64,000 nucleotides of DNA from Cellvibrionaceae bacterium (GCA_021151825.1 JAGKWQ010000003.1:496001-560000); one strand, 5' to 3'. Positions 45,246 to 55,543 are shown, counted from the first letter of the stretch. Made by a program: numbers and translations. The notes: generated by a model not told the origin, from the sequence alone.

Positions 45246-46817
45246 TTACCACCAGATACTATAGAAGGCGACGAGTATCACCACCACACCAGCGCAGGCA
45301 GCGTTGTAAACCGGTTCGGTTTTAAAATTGATACCACTCAAATCGATTGCTTTCTCCTGATCCTTACCGCCTGCTGCATAGGTCACGATAATGGCTAGAA
45401 CGGCACAAATCACAAATACCAAGCCTACACGATCCATAAACGGCAAGCTTGGGTAAAACTCTTTGAATGCAATGGATAATAAAATCGAAGAAATACCTGC
45501 AACCAATGCAGATGTTGCAGTTGCCTTTTTCCAAAAGAAACCAAACAGGAACATCAACACGATGCCGGGAGTGAAATAGGCGGTAAAGTCCTGAATAAAC
45601 TGGAATGCTTGATCTGATTTTCCGATCAATGGCTTGGCAACAACCAATGCAATAATTAATGAAATTGTTGCAGCGATGCGCCCTACATTTACTAAATGTG
45701 CTTCTGACGCGGATGGCTTGATAATTAATTTATAAATATCCATGGTGAACAATGTGGAAATACTATTCACCTTCGAACTCAGCGAAGCACAAATGGCGGC
45801 AACCAGACTGGCGAACACGATACCTAACAAACCGTGAGGAAGTAATTTCATCATTTCCGGATAGGCTCGATCAGATGGCGATAAACCGGGAATCAAACTG
45901 GCTGCTGCAACACCGGGCAGCACCACAATAATTGGCATCAACACTTTCAAGTAAGCTGCCAGCGCGATACCTTTTTGCGCTTCCTGCAAACTTTTTGCAG
46001 CAAGTGTGCGTTGAGTGATGTATTGGTTAAAACCCCAGTAAGACATGTTCATTACCCACATACCGCCAATTAAAACGGAAATGCCGGGCAGGTTTTGGTA
46101 TTGGGGATTACTTGGATCAAGAATCAAATCAAATTTTTCCGGAACCGTATCCAGCAAGGTGGTGAAACCATGCACAATACCTTGATCGCCACCAATTTTT
46201 TCCAAACCAAGATAAGTAATTAATAAACCACCCAACACTAATAACGTTACCTGGAATACATCGGTAAAGGCGACAGCCTTCATTCCACCGTAGATCGAAT
46301 AGGTGAATGAGAACACCGCAAGGCCAATCATCGCGTAAGTCATTTCAACACCGGTTACTGCTTCAATGGCCAGAGCACCCAGATACAAAATAGACGTGAG
46401 GTTAACCAGTACATACAGTGTTAACCAGAAAATCGACATCACGATGCGCACGCGGCGATCGTAACGATTTTCCAAAAATTGCGGCATGGTATAAATACCC
46501 TTTGCCATAAAAATCGGCAGGAAATATTTACCAACAATGAAGAGTGTGATGGCGGACATCCATTCGTAGGATGCGATAGCGATACCGGCGGCATAACCGG
46601 CACCGGACATACCGACGATTTGTTCGGCGGAAATATTCGCAGCAATAAGTGAAGTACCGACTGCCCACCAGGGCAATGATTTACTCGCGAGGAAATAATC
46701 TTCTGCGTTTTTCTGATGCCCGGCTTTTTCACGCGATACATAGTACGCAATGAAAATCAGCACCATGGCGTATAACGCCAGAATAGATAGGTCTAACCAA
46801 TTGAGGCTATTAATCAT
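45246..46817 (-). CDS. Sodium:solute symporter (sugar type)
   Basis: 523-residue inner-membrane protein of the SSS family with about 14 predicted helices. ISAEQIVGMSGAGYAAG in helix 2 and YSIYGGMKAVAFTDVFQ further on are typical of sugar-transporting members (SglT-like), as is CASLSSKVNSISTLFTMDIY. It would take up a monosaccharide with sodium. The location between an SDR dehydrogenase and a lactonase suggests the sugar is oxidised after entry. It ends at a strong terminator. Confidence 0.92.
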   Translation of the reverse strand: MINSLNWLDLSILALYAMVLIFIAYYVSREKAGHQKNAEDYFLASKSLPWWAVGTSLIAANISAEQIVGMSGAGYAAGIAIASYEWMSAITLFIVGKYFLPIFMAKGIYTMPQFLENRYDRRVRIVMSIFWLTLYVLVNLTSILYLGALAIEAVTGVEMTYAMIGLAVFSFTYSIYGGMKAVAFTDVFQVTLLVLGGLLITYLGLEKIGGDQGIVHGFTTLLDTVPEKFDLILDPSNPQYQNLPGISVLIGGMWVMNMSYWGFNQYITQRTLAAKSLQEAQKGIALAAYLKVLMPIIVVLPGVAAASLIPGLSPSDRAYPEMMKLLPHGLLGIVFASLVAAICASLSSKVNSISTLFTMDIYKLIIKPSASEAHLVNVGRIAATISLIIALVVAKPLIGKSDQAFQFIQDFTAYFTPGIVLMFLFGFFWKKATATSALVAGISSILLSIAFKEFYPSLPFMDRVGLVFVICAVLAIIVTYAAGGKDQEKAIDLSGINFKTEPVYNAACAGVVVILVAFYSIWW

Positions 46818-46912
46818 TACCGGAGATCTCCTGACTACTTATTGAATTTTATTTTTATAGCTTCAATGAGCTTTTGGTAATCAGGATTACCGCAACCATT
46901 ACGCCATAATCA

Positions 46913-47698
46913 TTAAATACGCCCTCCATCTACGACAAACTCTTGCGAGGTAATCATGGCGGCGTCGTCCGATGCCAAGAACAAGGCGAGCTTGGCAACA
47001 TCGTGTGCACCCAAACGCTTTTTCAGGCATACACGTTTCATCAACTCTGCTTCTTCTTCCGGTGATAGCCATTTCTCCAGCTGCTTGGGTGTGGCCACCC
47101 AGCCCGGCAAAATAGAGTTCACACGAATATTATCTACACCGTAATCCGTCGCCAGCGCTTTTGAAATTCCTAGAATACCGGCCTTTGCAGTGATGTAACT
47201 GGCAAGGTTAGGTGGACCAAATTGCACATTGATGGAACTGATATTGACTATCGAACCACCACCTAATTTCGCCATCATCGGCTGCACGGTTTGCGCCGCA
47301 AAAAATGCCGGATGTAAATTGATCGCCAAACCGCGATACCAATTTTCTTCAGTAATACTGCGCGTGTCATAACGCTGGTCATTCGCGGCATTATTTACCA
47401 ATACACTGATTTCACCGAGGTTTTCGGCAGCCTTGAGTATGCTTTGCTTGAGCGAGTTAATATCGCTTACATCGCAGGCTGCAAACCAGGGACGAATCCA
47501 GCCTTTTTTGGCAAGCTCATCGCAAAGCGCTTCGCCGCCCGGTACATCTATATCGACAAACGCCACCTTTGCGCCCTGGGAGGCAAATGCCTCAACCAGC
47601 GCCGCACCGATTCCCGTGGAGCCGCCAGTAATAAACACGGCACGCCCATCCAGACTGGGGTAGCGGGTATATCCTTGATGGCTTGAATAGCTTTGCAT
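46913..47698 (-). CDS. SDR oxidoreductase, probable sugar 1-dehydrogenase
   Basis: 261-residue short-chain dehydrogenase. The NAD(P)-binding motif is TGGSTGIG (about residues 20-27), followed by NNAAND, catalytic Ser in NISSIN and Tyr/Lys in YITAKAG. The segment from LPGWVATPKQLEKWLSPEEE to the end resembles Caulobacter xylose 1-dehydrogenase (XylB, also an SDR), so an aldose dehydrogenase is likely, with xylose, arabinose or another sugar as substrate. It lies about 70 bp after the GntR gene and 95 bp before the symporter, all on the minus strand, so these three likely share a transcript. Confidence 0.85.
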   Translation of the reverse strand: MQSYSSHQGYTRYPSLDGRAVFITGGSTGIGAALVEAFASQGAKVAFVDIDVPGGEALCDELAKKGWIRPWFAACDVSDINSLKQSILKAAENLGEISVLVNNAANDQRYDTRSITEENWYRGLAINLHPAFFAAQTVQPMMAKLGGGSIVNISSINVQFGPPNLASYITAKAGILGISKALATDYGVDNIRVNSILPGWVATPKQLEKWLSPEEEAELMKRVCLKKRLGAHDVAKLALFLASDDAAMITSQEFVVDGGRI

Positions 47699-47770
47699 GT
47701 TGAATTCTCTCTGGTTACACGCGGTAAGTACCGTTAACTAGCTTAGGCAGAAAATACTGACCTTTGGAGT

Positions 47771-48481
47771 TTATTTCGGTTTTACCAGAGAGACATTAAT
47801 TAACTGCATCACCTCTTGTAATAAGGTTTTTACAGCTTTGCTGGCTAATTCCTGATCGCCGGCACAGATCGCATCGTAAATACGTTTATGGTCTTCGTAA
47901 TCTGCGGTCAACACGCCTTTTAACTGATTGGTACTGGCGATGCTTACGCGCAGGGCGACCTGGATAAATTCGCGCAACTGGAAGAAAAAGCGATTTTTAC
48001 TGGCCGCCAGGATTGCACAGTGAAATTCAATATCCGCCGACAGTGGATCATCTAGCCCTTCATCGGCTTTTTTCATACGCGCGAGCGCATCACCAATCAC
48101 TTTGATGGCTGCTGCATCCTTATAATTTTCTGCTGCCAATGCGGCGGCTTCCGGTTCGATCGCCATCCGCAATTGCGTGAACTCACGCAGTAGCTCCAAT
48201 GACGGGCGCGCATTTAACGTCCAGCCCAGTACATCGGCATCAAACATATTCCAGTGGGTACTGGGCATAACCCGGATACCCTGCCGCGGCCGCGAAGCAA
48301 TCAAGCCCTTGGCTGTCAGCATTTTTACCGCTTCGCGGGTAACACTGCGGCTGATGTTAAATTGCAGCGATAGCTCCGCCTCAGTGGGGAAGGATTTATC
48401 AATCGCATATTGACCTTGTACTATCGCCGCACCCAATTGATGGGTTAACTGGTGAGTGAGATTACGCCCTGTATCCAGCAT
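47771..48481 (-). CDS. GntR (FadR-type) transcriptional regulator
   Basis: 236 residues. The winged helix-turn-helix (about 10-75: FPTEAELSLQFNISRSVTREAVKMLTAKGLI) is followed by an FCD ligand-binding domain (about 90-225) with the expected acid/His metal ligands (for example DIEFHCAI). FadR-type regulators in sugar-acid loci commonly sense aldonates or uronates. Here it heads the SDR-symporter-lactonase group and is its likely regulator. Confidence 0.88.
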   Translation of the reverse strand: MLDTGRNLTHQLTHQLGAAIVQGQYAIDKSFPTEAELSLQFNISRSVTREAVKMLTAKGLIASRPRQGIRVMPSTHWNMFDADVLGWTLNARPSLELLREFTQLRMAIEPEAAALAAENYKDAAAIKVIGDALARMKKADEGLDDPLSADIEFHCAILAASKNRFFFQLREFIQVALRVSIASTNQLKGVLTADYEDHKRIYDAICAGDQELASKAVKTLLQEVMQLINVSLVKPK

Positions 48482-48601
48482 ATTTAATTAGCCTATTTAT
48501 ATTATATATTTATGCGCTCCCCGACAAGACCTATTCGCGTTGGATAAATCAATAAGTCCCGGGTTGGAGAGGGAAACGCTGTTGTGACCCCATAAAAACA
48601 A

Positions 48602-48629
48602 AACCCGCGCCTGAAATCAGGCGCGGGTT
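48602..48629 (-). terminator. Terminator after phoU
   Basis: AACCCGCGCCTG, AAAT, CAGGCGCGGGTT, followed on the minus strand by TTTGTTTTTATGG. About 75 bp after the phoU stop. Confidence 0.85.
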
Positions 48630-48702
48630 ATTTAACAAGAGGATATAGCTTTAGTCACGCAAAATATGCATTGCAGTAACCATAAAGGATTGATTCCTTC
48701 GG

Positions 48703-49428
48703 TTATTCCTTGTTAGCGATGTTATCAGCAATCTCTTCGAGGTTAGAGTGACGAACATCTTCGCCATTCACCAGATAAATTACATACTGGGCCAGGTTAC
48801 GTGCGTGATCACCAATACGCTCCAATGCGCGCAACGACCAGATGATATTGAGCACGCGCGTAATACTGCGCGGATCTTCAATCATAAAAGTCACCAGCTC
48901 ACGCATGGCAGTGCTGTATTCCATATCAACCTGTTTATCGGTTTGCACAACCGTCAATGCAAGATCCATATCCAGACGAGCAAATGCATCCAGGGCATCT
49001 TGCAACATACGCGATACATGGCCACCGATATGACGTACTTCAATATAACCACGCGGTGCATGGCCATCTCTATTCATCGCAATTGCCTGGCGGGCAATCT
49101 TTGATGCTTCATCGCCAATGCGCTCCAAATCAGTAATTGCTTTGGTTACTGCAATGACCAAACGCAAATCGCTTGCGGCCGGTTGGCGACGGGCAAGAAT
49201 ACGCACACATTCTTCGTCGATAGTCACTTCCATCGAATTGACTTTAGTATCGCCACGCACCACTTGCTCAGCGCGTTCAAGATCTGCATCGATTAATGCC
49301 TGAATCGCATCATTAACCTGACGCTGAGCCATGCCACCCATTTCCGACAAGTGTGTGCGGATGGTTTCCAGCTCAAGATTGTATTGTTGCGAGATATGAT
49401 GAGTGTGACTCGTAATATCCATAACCAT
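48703..49428 (-). CDS. phoU: Phosphate regulon accessory protein PhoU
   Basis: 241-residue cytoplasmic protein of two PhoU three-helix bundles, each with the (E/D)xxxD metal motifs (ERIGDEAS near 103-110, ERIGDHARN near 205-213). It links Pst transport to PhoR/PhoB signalling and keeps the Pho regulon off when phosphate is plentiful. GGAGG precedes the ATG. It starts 15 bp after pstB and ends the operon. Confidence 0.95.
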   Translation of the reverse strand: MVMDITSHTHHISQQYNLELETIRTHLSEMGGMAQRQVNDAIQALIDADLERAEQVVRGDTKVNSMEVTIDEECVRILARRQPAASDLRLVIAVTKAITDLERIGDEASKIARQAIAMNRDGHAPRGYIEVRHIGGHVSRMLQDALDAFARLDMDLALTVVQTDKQVDMEYSTAMRELVTFMIEDPRSITRVLNIIWSLRALERIGDHARNLAQYVIYLVNGEDVRHSNLEEIADNIANKE

Positions 49429-49443
49429 GATGCGCCCTCCGCA

Positions 49444-50235
49444 TTAACCGTAACGGCCGGTGATGTAATCTTCAGTTTGTTTTTTGCTGGGATTGGTAAA
49501 GAGCGTGTCTGTTAAATCATGCTCAATCAAATCCCCCATATACATAAACGCTGTGTAATCCGAAACGCGCGCGGCTTGCTGCATGTTGTGGGTAACAATA
49601 ACGATAGTGTACTGGTGTTTTAATTCGTTAATCAGTTCTTCAATTTTTAATGTCGAAATTGGATCGAGCGCCGATGCAGGTTCGTCCAGCAAAATAACTT
49701 CCGGCTCAATCGCAATTGCACGCGCAATTACCAGACGTTGCTGCTGACCACCTGACAATCCGAACGCGTTGTCATGCAGGCGATCTTTCACTTCGTCCCA
49801 CAACGCCGCGCCGCGCAATGACTTCTCTACTACTTCGTCCAACACACGTTTGGATTTCACACCTTGCAAGCGTAGACCATAAGCAACATTTTCGTAGATA
49901 GATTTTGGAAAAGGATTTGGTTTTTGAAAAACCATTCCTACTTGACGACGCAATTCTGCTACATCAACCGATTTATCATAAATATTGGAACCTTCCAATA
50001 AAATTTGACCTTCGATACGGCACGCATCGACCAAATCATTCATGCGATTGAAACAACGCAACAATGTCGACTTTCCGCAACCGGATGGACCGATAAACGC
50101 GGTCACCTTTTTTTCCGGAATTTTCATATTCACAGTGTTTAACGCGCGCTTTGGACCATAAAACAAGTCGAGGTTTTTCACTTCAAGCTTGATAGGTTCT
50201 GATTTAAAAGGTTCTACCAGTGCTGTTGGGCTCAT
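49444..50235 (-). CDS. pstB: Phosphate ABC transporter ATP-binding protein PstB
   Basis: 263-residue ATPase of the Pst phosphate importer. Walker A GPSGCGKST, signature LSGGQQQR and Walker B VILLDEPASALD are intact. Standard length. It lies between pstA and phoU in the usual order. Confidence 0.97.
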   Translation of the reverse strand: MSPTALVEPFKSEPIKLEVKNLDLFYGPKRALNTVNMKIPEKKVTAFIGPSGCGKSTLLRCFNRMNDLVDACRIEGQILLEGSNIYDKSVDVAELRRQVGMVFQKPNPFPKSIYENVAYGLRLQGVKSKRVLDEVVEKSLRGAALWDEVKDRLHDNAFGLSGGQQQRLVIARAIAIEPEVILLDEPASALDPISTLKIEELINELKHQYTIVIVTHNMQQAARVSDYTAFMYMGDLIEHDLTDTLFTNPSKKQTEDYITGRYG

Positions 50236-50321
50236 AATCGGGGCCTGCGTAAGACTCGGTTAAATTTTGATTAACAATATATTTCAAAATAATGACAAAA
50301 TTATTACAAAAAATCTCAATA

Positions 50322-52013
50322 TTAATCCGAAGCACTGCGATATTTTTCACGCAAATTATTACGGATTTTAATTGCTGAAATATTCAAGGCAATAATCAGC
50401 AACACCAGAGTCAATGATGTTGCATATACCAATGGGCGCGCCGCTTCAACGTTAGGACTTTGGAAACCCACATCGTAAATATGGAAACCTAAGTGCATAA
50501 TTTTTTGATCCAGATGGAGATAGGGATAGTTGCCATCCACCGGTAATGCCGGCGCCAACTTCACCACACCCACTAACATCAATGGCGCCACCTCACCGGC
50601 TGCACGTGCGATTGCCAAAATTAATCCGGTCATCATCGCGGGTGTTGCTAAAGGAACTACTACTTTCCACAGGGTTTCTGCTTTGGTTGCGCCCAATGCA
50701 AGACTGCCTTGGCGAATAGTACTGGGGATACGCGACAACCCCTCTTCAGTAGAAACGATCACAATTGGCAAAGTTAAAAGCGCAAGTGTTAATGATGCCC
50801 AGAATAAACCCGGCGTACCAAATGTCGGTGAAGGTAATGATTCGGTGTAAAACAATTCATCGAGGTTGCCGCCGAGCGTGTACACAAAAAATCCCAAACC
50901 AAATACACCGTAAACAATCGATGGAACACCGGCGAGGTTATACACAGAGATGCGGATAATTTTCAAAAAGGTTCCTTGCTTGGCATATTCGCGCAAATAA
51001 ATAGCAGCAAGCACACCAAAAGGCGTCACCATGATAGACATTACAATCACCATAGTGAGCGTACCGAAAATCGCAGGGAAAATACCACCTTCAGTATTAG
51101 CCTCACGCGGTTCCGCCGTCATAAACTCCCAGAAGCGATCCAGGTATTGGACTGACTTGGCAAATACACCCATATCATTAGGGCGAGTCACACGTACGAT
51201 ATGATCAAATGCCACAATAACTTCTTTGCCATCAGCAGTGCGCGCAATTAATTTATCGCGTGTTGCTTGCGCAAGAATTTCATCGCGTTCTTTTTTAATT
51301 ACATCGTATTCTGCTTCCAATGCAGCGCGACGTTCAGCCAGTTGCGCATCCGCACTCGCCATCTGCGCACCGGTGATGCCATCAAGCTCCAAGCGACGCC
51401 GCTCCAGGCGCAACTCATCCATTTGATTATTGATGCGGCCAATATCTACTTTTTCGATGCGGTGAATTTTGTCATGCAATTCCAAGGCGCGATTTAGGCG
51501 TTGGTCCAGTTGCTCCCAAAAATCCGAGCCGCTCAATTCGCTGACAATATTGTCATGTTCTTTAATTGCTACCGGGTAACCGTAAAAATTACCCCACTCG
51601 CGGCGCTCAATCGAAATGGCATCCACAGGGTATTCCCACTTAGCCATTCCGGTATCGAGAAACCAGGCGAAGTCGCGACCATTTACATCGCGGTTGCCCA
51701 TTTTAAATAAATGACGAGTAATCAGTTCCGCATCCGCAGCAACGGTGTAACCACCATCGCGCGCAACGGCAGCTGAAATAATTTCATCGCGAACCGCTTC
51801 GCCCATCACAATCTGGCTTTTGCCATCGCGATCTACAATCGTGGTTTGCAAAATATCTGCCGGCCAGAAGTGCCCAAACCCGCGTATCGCAATTAATCCG
51901 AGTAGACCCAATACCATCAACATACAAATGGCAACGGCACCGCCATTTAACCAGATCCAGGGAGAACCGCTACTGAACCAGGAAGTTTTTCGTTTCAATA
52001 AATTTTTCATCAC
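50322..52013 (-). CDS. pstA: Phosphate ABC transporter permease PstA, long form
   Basis: 563-residue inner-membrane permease. The transport core is in the last 260 residues (FGTLTMVIVMSIMVTPFGVLA, the EAA-like loop LALGATKAETLWKVVVPLA). A first helix at about 22-45 and a long extracytoplasmic insertion of about 240 residues come before it, with a highly charged coiled-coil segment (about 190-245: RLERRRLELD, AERRAALEAEYDVIKKERDE). Pseudomonads also have extended PstA proteins, so the long form is known; the function of the insertion is not established. Confidence 0.93.
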   Translation of the reverse strand: MMKNLLKRKTSWFSSGSPWIWLNGGAVAICMLMVLGLLGLIAIRGFGHFWPADILQTTIVDRDGKSQIVMGEAVRDEIISAAVARDGGYTVAADAELITRHLFKMGNRDVNGRDFAWFLDTGMAKWEYPVDAISIERREWGNFYGYPVAIKEHDNIVSELSGSDFWEQLDQRLNRALELHDKIHRIEKVDIGRINNQMDELRLERRRLELDGITGAQMASADAQLAERRAALEAEYDVIKKERDEILAQATRDKLIARTADGKEVIVAFDHIVRVTRPNDMGVFAKSVQYLDRFWEFMTAEPREANTEGGIFPAIFGTLTMVIVMSIMVTPFGVLAAIYLREYAKQGTFLKIIRISVYNLAGVPSIVYGVFGLGFFVYTLGGNLDELFYTESLPSPTFGTPGLFWASLTLALLTLPIVIVSTEEGLSRIPSTIRQGSLALGATKAETLWKVVVPLATPAMMTGLILAIARAAGEVAPLMLVGVVKLAPALPVDGNYPYLHLDQKIMHLGFHIYDVGFQSPNVEAARPLVYATSLTLVLLIIALNISAIKIRNNLREKYRSASD

Positions 52014-52039
52014 ATTCTTCCGAAAAAAGTCATCCGAAA

Positions 52040-54331
52040 TTACAGATTGCTATAGCGCTGACGTAAGCGCTGACGAATTACTTCAGCCAGGGTATTAACC
52101 ACAAAGGTCAATGCCAGCAACACCAATGCAGCCAGGAAGAGCACGCGGAAGTGTGTACTGCCTACAGCAGTTTCCGGTAATTCCACCGCAATATTTGCCG
52201 AGAGCGTACGCATACCTTCGAAGATATTAAAGTTCACAACCGGGCTGTTACCGGTGGCCATGAGTACAATCATGGTTTCACCCACAGCGCGGCCAAAGCC
52301 CATCATCACCGCAGAAAAAATACCAGGGCTTGCGGTTGGCAATACCACACCCACCATCGTTTGCCACGGTGTTGCACCCAACGCCAATGAGCCTTGCGTT
52401 AAATGGCGCGGCACACTGAATACCGCGTCTTCGGCAATGGAGAAAATACTCGGGATAACGGCAAAGCCCATGATGATGCCAACGACTAATGCGTTGCGCT
52501 GATCGTAATTAACGCCGTTATCAGTAAACCATTGGCGCATGCTGCCATCAAAGAACCAGACTTCTGCTAGCGGGCTTAGTGCTACACACGCCCAGACCGT
52601 AGCAACAATCGGAAGAATGACGATAACAGCTTCCCAACCTTCGGGCATTTTGTTGCGAATATTTTCGGGACATTTACTCCAGATAAATCCGGTGACCAAC
52701 ATAGTGGCGGGCAACAAAATTAATATACTGAAAATTGCCGGCAAATGATTTTCCATAAACGGTGCAAGCCATAAACCGGCGAGGAAACCGAGAATTACAG
52801 TCGGCAAGGCAGCCATAATTTCGATAGTAGGTTTTACGATACCGCGCAATTTTGGAGTCATAAAATAGGCGGTATAAATTGCACCCATCACCCCAAGCGG
52901 AACCGCAAATAAAATCGCGAAGAATGCTGCTTTTAATGTTCCCAATGACAGCGGAACAAAACTCATTTTGGCTTCGAAGTTGTCACTGCCTGATGATGCT
53001 TGCCAAATATATTCCGGTGCATCGCGACCTTCATACCAGACTTTTTGCCAGAGCGAACTGAAAGAAACTTCAGGATGTTTGTTCCATACATCCAACAATG
53101 ATAAATTTTTGCTGTCATCAATTAACAACGCGCGATTATTAATTGGCGAAACCGCGATCTTATTAATGGATTTGTCGCTGATAGATTCAACTAATAAAGT
53201 ACGTTGCGACGTGCCGAAATAAATTCCGATATTGCCTTTATCATCGCCCGCCCAAAAACCACGACGAGCAAATTCCGGGGCGAAACTGGTGATAGCACCT
53301 TCGAGCGGCTCAAAATCGCGCACATGGGTTACATGATATTCATTGTGTTGGTCACGCACCAAAAACCATTGGCTCACATGACCTTCACTGGTACCGACCA
53401 CCAATGAACCAGTGCCGACCAGAAATTGCATCGCTGTAATTTTTCCGTTGGGAACGACTACTGCATCTTTGCGCTCAGCAGCAGACGGGTTGACGATTTT
53501 GTACAAAATAATTTGCGATTTATCGGTTGCCACTACCAAATGCTGGGCACGTTCATCGATTTGAATTTGGGTAGCTGTCACACCTTGTGGCAAAGGCGGC
53601 AAGGTAAACACTTCTTGTTCGAGCGTCACCGCACCGGTAATTAAATTGCTACTACTGCTGAACACGCCTAGCAGTAAACGATTATCGGCGGTCAGTGCAC
53701 CGATTAAGGTACCGCTGGAGGTTTCCTGAATCGCCAATACTTTTAACGCACTACCTTGCGCATCCAATTGAATCGGTTGATCACCTAATGGAAATTCCAG
53801 GCTAGGAGTAATTTGACGTTTATCGTTCGGATAACTGAGCTCATATTCGGTTTTCGCGACGGCAACCTGGCCATTGTTGTATCCATAAGCCACTAAACCG
53901 TGGTCGGCGGTGCTGGTTGCCAATACTGAGAATTCTGCTGCTTCAGGTTTTGGCATTTGAGCAGACAACAAGGTTTTACCATCATCTACGGTAAAAAAAC
54001 TGACTGCACCGCTACGTTTGAAATTACCGCCGATTTCCTCGTAACGTTCGAGAGTAAGAAATTCGGTTTTATCTTCCGGTGCCTGATGTAATGCTTCAGG
54101 TGTGTAGGTTTTCACAATTTCTACAGATGCACCGCGAAACAACGGCGCAATTTCTGAAAACAGATAGAAAAATATCAACCCCAATGAAAAAACAACCGCC
54201 ATGCCGGCGGTCATTACTCCGTAGCGGGATACGCCATCCTTAAATTTACGGAGGCGACGCAGACGATTGCGCTGTTCGAGCGTCGGCATCAAACTGACGG
54301 GTTCTTTTACCAAGGGAATGGATTCGGACAT
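52040..54331 (-). CDS. pstC: Phosphate ABC transporter permease PstC, long form
   Basis: 763-residue permease, more than twice the E. coli length. After a first membrane helix (about 38-60) there is a periplasmic domain of about 370 residues with beta-propeller-like, WD-type repeats (for example LLIDDSKNLSLLDVWNK). The permease core occupies the C-terminal 300 residues (LGTLKAAFFAILFAVPLG, LALGATPWQTMVGVVLP). Long PstC forms are known in pseudomonads. pstA follows 26 bp downstream. The gene is separated from pstS by about 160 bp that include a strong terminator. Confidence 0.93.
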   Translation of the reverse strand: MSESIPLVKEPVSLMPTLEQRNRLRRLRKFKDGVSRYGVMTAGMAVVFSLGLIFFYLFSEIAPLFRGASVEIVKTYTPEALHQAPEDKTEFLTLERYEEIGGNFKRSGAVSFFTVDDGKTLLSAQMPKPEAAEFSVLATSTADHGLVAYGYNNGQVAVAKTEYELSYPNDKRQITPSLEFPLGDQPIQLDAQGSALKVLAIQETSSGTLIGALTADNRLLLGVFSSSSNLITGAVTLEQEVFTLPPLPQGVTATQIQIDERAQHLVVATDKSQIILYKIVNPSAAERKDAVVVPNGKITAMQFLVGTGSLVVGTSEGHVSQWFLVRDQHNEYHVTHVRDFEPLEGAITSFAPEFARRGFWAGDDKGNIGIYFGTSQRTLLVESISDKSINKIAVSPINNRALLIDDSKNLSLLDVWNKHPEVSFSSLWQKVWYEGRDAPEYIWQASSGSDNFEAKMSFVPLSLGTLKAAFFAILFAVPLGVMGAIYTAYFMTPKLRGIVKPTIEIMAALPTVILGFLAGLWLAPFMENHLPAIFSILILLPATMLVTGFIWSKCPENIRNKMPEGWEAVIVILPIVATVWACVALSPLAEVWFFDGSMRQWFTDNGVNYDQRNALVVGIIMGFAVIPSIFSIAEDAVFSVPRHLTQGSLALGATPWQTMVGVVLPTASPGIFSAVMMGFGRAVGETMIVLMATGNSPVVNFNIFEGMRTLSANIAVELPETAVGSTHFRVLFLAALVLLALTFVVNTLAEVIRQRLRQRYSNL

Positions 54332-54442
54332 GGTCTGCTCACCTGATTAAACTTCTGGCACAGGAATCCTAACAAGGGAAAATGACACTTTTGTTACAAG
54401 CATCAATTTCATTGTCATTTTTCTGTAACACAATTCTTATAT

Positions 54443-54478
54443 GTAAAAAAAAGCCGCCGAAAGAGCGGCGGCTTTTTG
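54443..54478 (-). terminator. Strong hairpin between pstS and pstC
   Basis: AAAAAAAAGCCGCCG, AAAGA, GCGGCGGCTTTTT. It directly follows pstS. It would leave more pstS than pstCAB-phoU message if partly read through, or cut pstS off as a separate unit. Confidence 0.88.
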
Positions 54479-54489
54479 GAAAGCCATTA

Positions 54490-55461
54490 TTACTTCTGCA
54501 ACACAGCAAGCGCTTTGTTGGTCATGGATTCCGGCAATGGGATGTAACCATCGCGCACAACAGTTTCCTGACCTTGCTTGGAGAGAACCATTTTCAGGAA
54601 CTCAAGTTGCAAAGCATCCAACTTACGGTTCGGGTGTTTGTTGATGTAAACATAAAGTACACGTGCCAATGGGTAGGTACCGTCCAATGCATGAACTGCA
54701 TCAGGGGTAACAAATGGCTGGCCATCCTTTTTAGACAGAGGCAGAGCACGTACACCGGAAGTCACATAACCAATACCTGAATAACCAATACCGTTAATGG
54801 ATTCAGATACACCCTGAACTACCGATGCAGAACCTGGTTGCTCATTGATGCTGGCTTTGAAGTCACCTTTACACAGGGCTTCATCTTTAAAGTAACCGTA
54901 AGTACCTGATACAGCGTTACGACTGTAAATGGTGAAATCGCGATTAGCCCATGCACCTTGCAAACCTACTTCACCCCAACGGGTAATGTCTTTAGCTTCG
55001 CCACATTTACGGGTAGCAGAGAAAATAGCGTCAACTTGTTGCAGAGACAGACCTTTAATCGGGTTATCTTTGTTGACATATACAGCCAGAACGTCGATTG
55101 CCACAGGTACTGCAGTTGGCTTGTAGCCGTGCTTAGCTTCAAACGCCTGGATTTCTTCCGACTTCATTTCCCGGCTCATTGGACCGAAGTTAGCAGTACC
55201 TTCAATCAACGCTGGTGGTGCAGTAGAAGAACCCGCGCCCTGGATTTGAATATTTACGTTGGGATACAGCTTTTTAAAATCTTCTGCCCACAGAGTCATC
55301 AGATTGTTCAGGGTATCTGAACCAATTGAGTTTACATTGCCGGACACACCGGTAGTTACTTTGTATTCTGGCAGCTTGGAATCAACAGCAGCTTGCAGCG
55401 CAGCGGCGCAAACCATAGAGCCGGCCAACACCAACCCTTTAATAATTTTCTTAGCGTTCAT
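54490..55461 (-). CDS. pstS: Phosphate-binding protein PstS
   Basis: 323 residues with a signal peptide ending AAALQA. Phosphate-binding motifs typical of the family: GSDTLNNLMTLW near the N-terminus, IQGAGSSTAPPAL, and YSRNAVSGTYGYFKDEAL in the middle. Periplasmic receptor of the Pst importer. The upstream region holds Pho-box-like direct repeats, so PhoB control is likely. Confidence 0.95.
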   Translation of the reverse strand: MNAKKIIKGLVLAGSMVCAAALQAAVDSKLPEYKVTTGVSGNVNSIGSDTLNNLMTLWAEDFKKLYPNVNIQIQGAGSSTAPPALIEGTANFGPMSREMKSEEIQAFEAKHGYKPTAVPVAIDVLAVYVNKDNPIKGLSLQQVDAIFSATRKCGEAKDITRWGEVGLQGAWANRDFTIYSRNAVSGTYGYFKDEALCKGDFKASINEQPGSASVVQGVSESINGIGYSGIGYVTSGVRALPLSKKDGQPFVTPDAVHALDGTYPLARVLYVYINKHPNRKLDALQLEFLKMVLSKQGQETVVRDGYIPLPESMTNKALAVLQK

Positions 55462-55543
55462 AGAGCGCTCCGTTAGTCATTTCGTAAGTAGGTTTGAATG
55501 ACAAGGCTTGCCTCGCCATTGGTAGCTACTTTAACGAGCAAAT

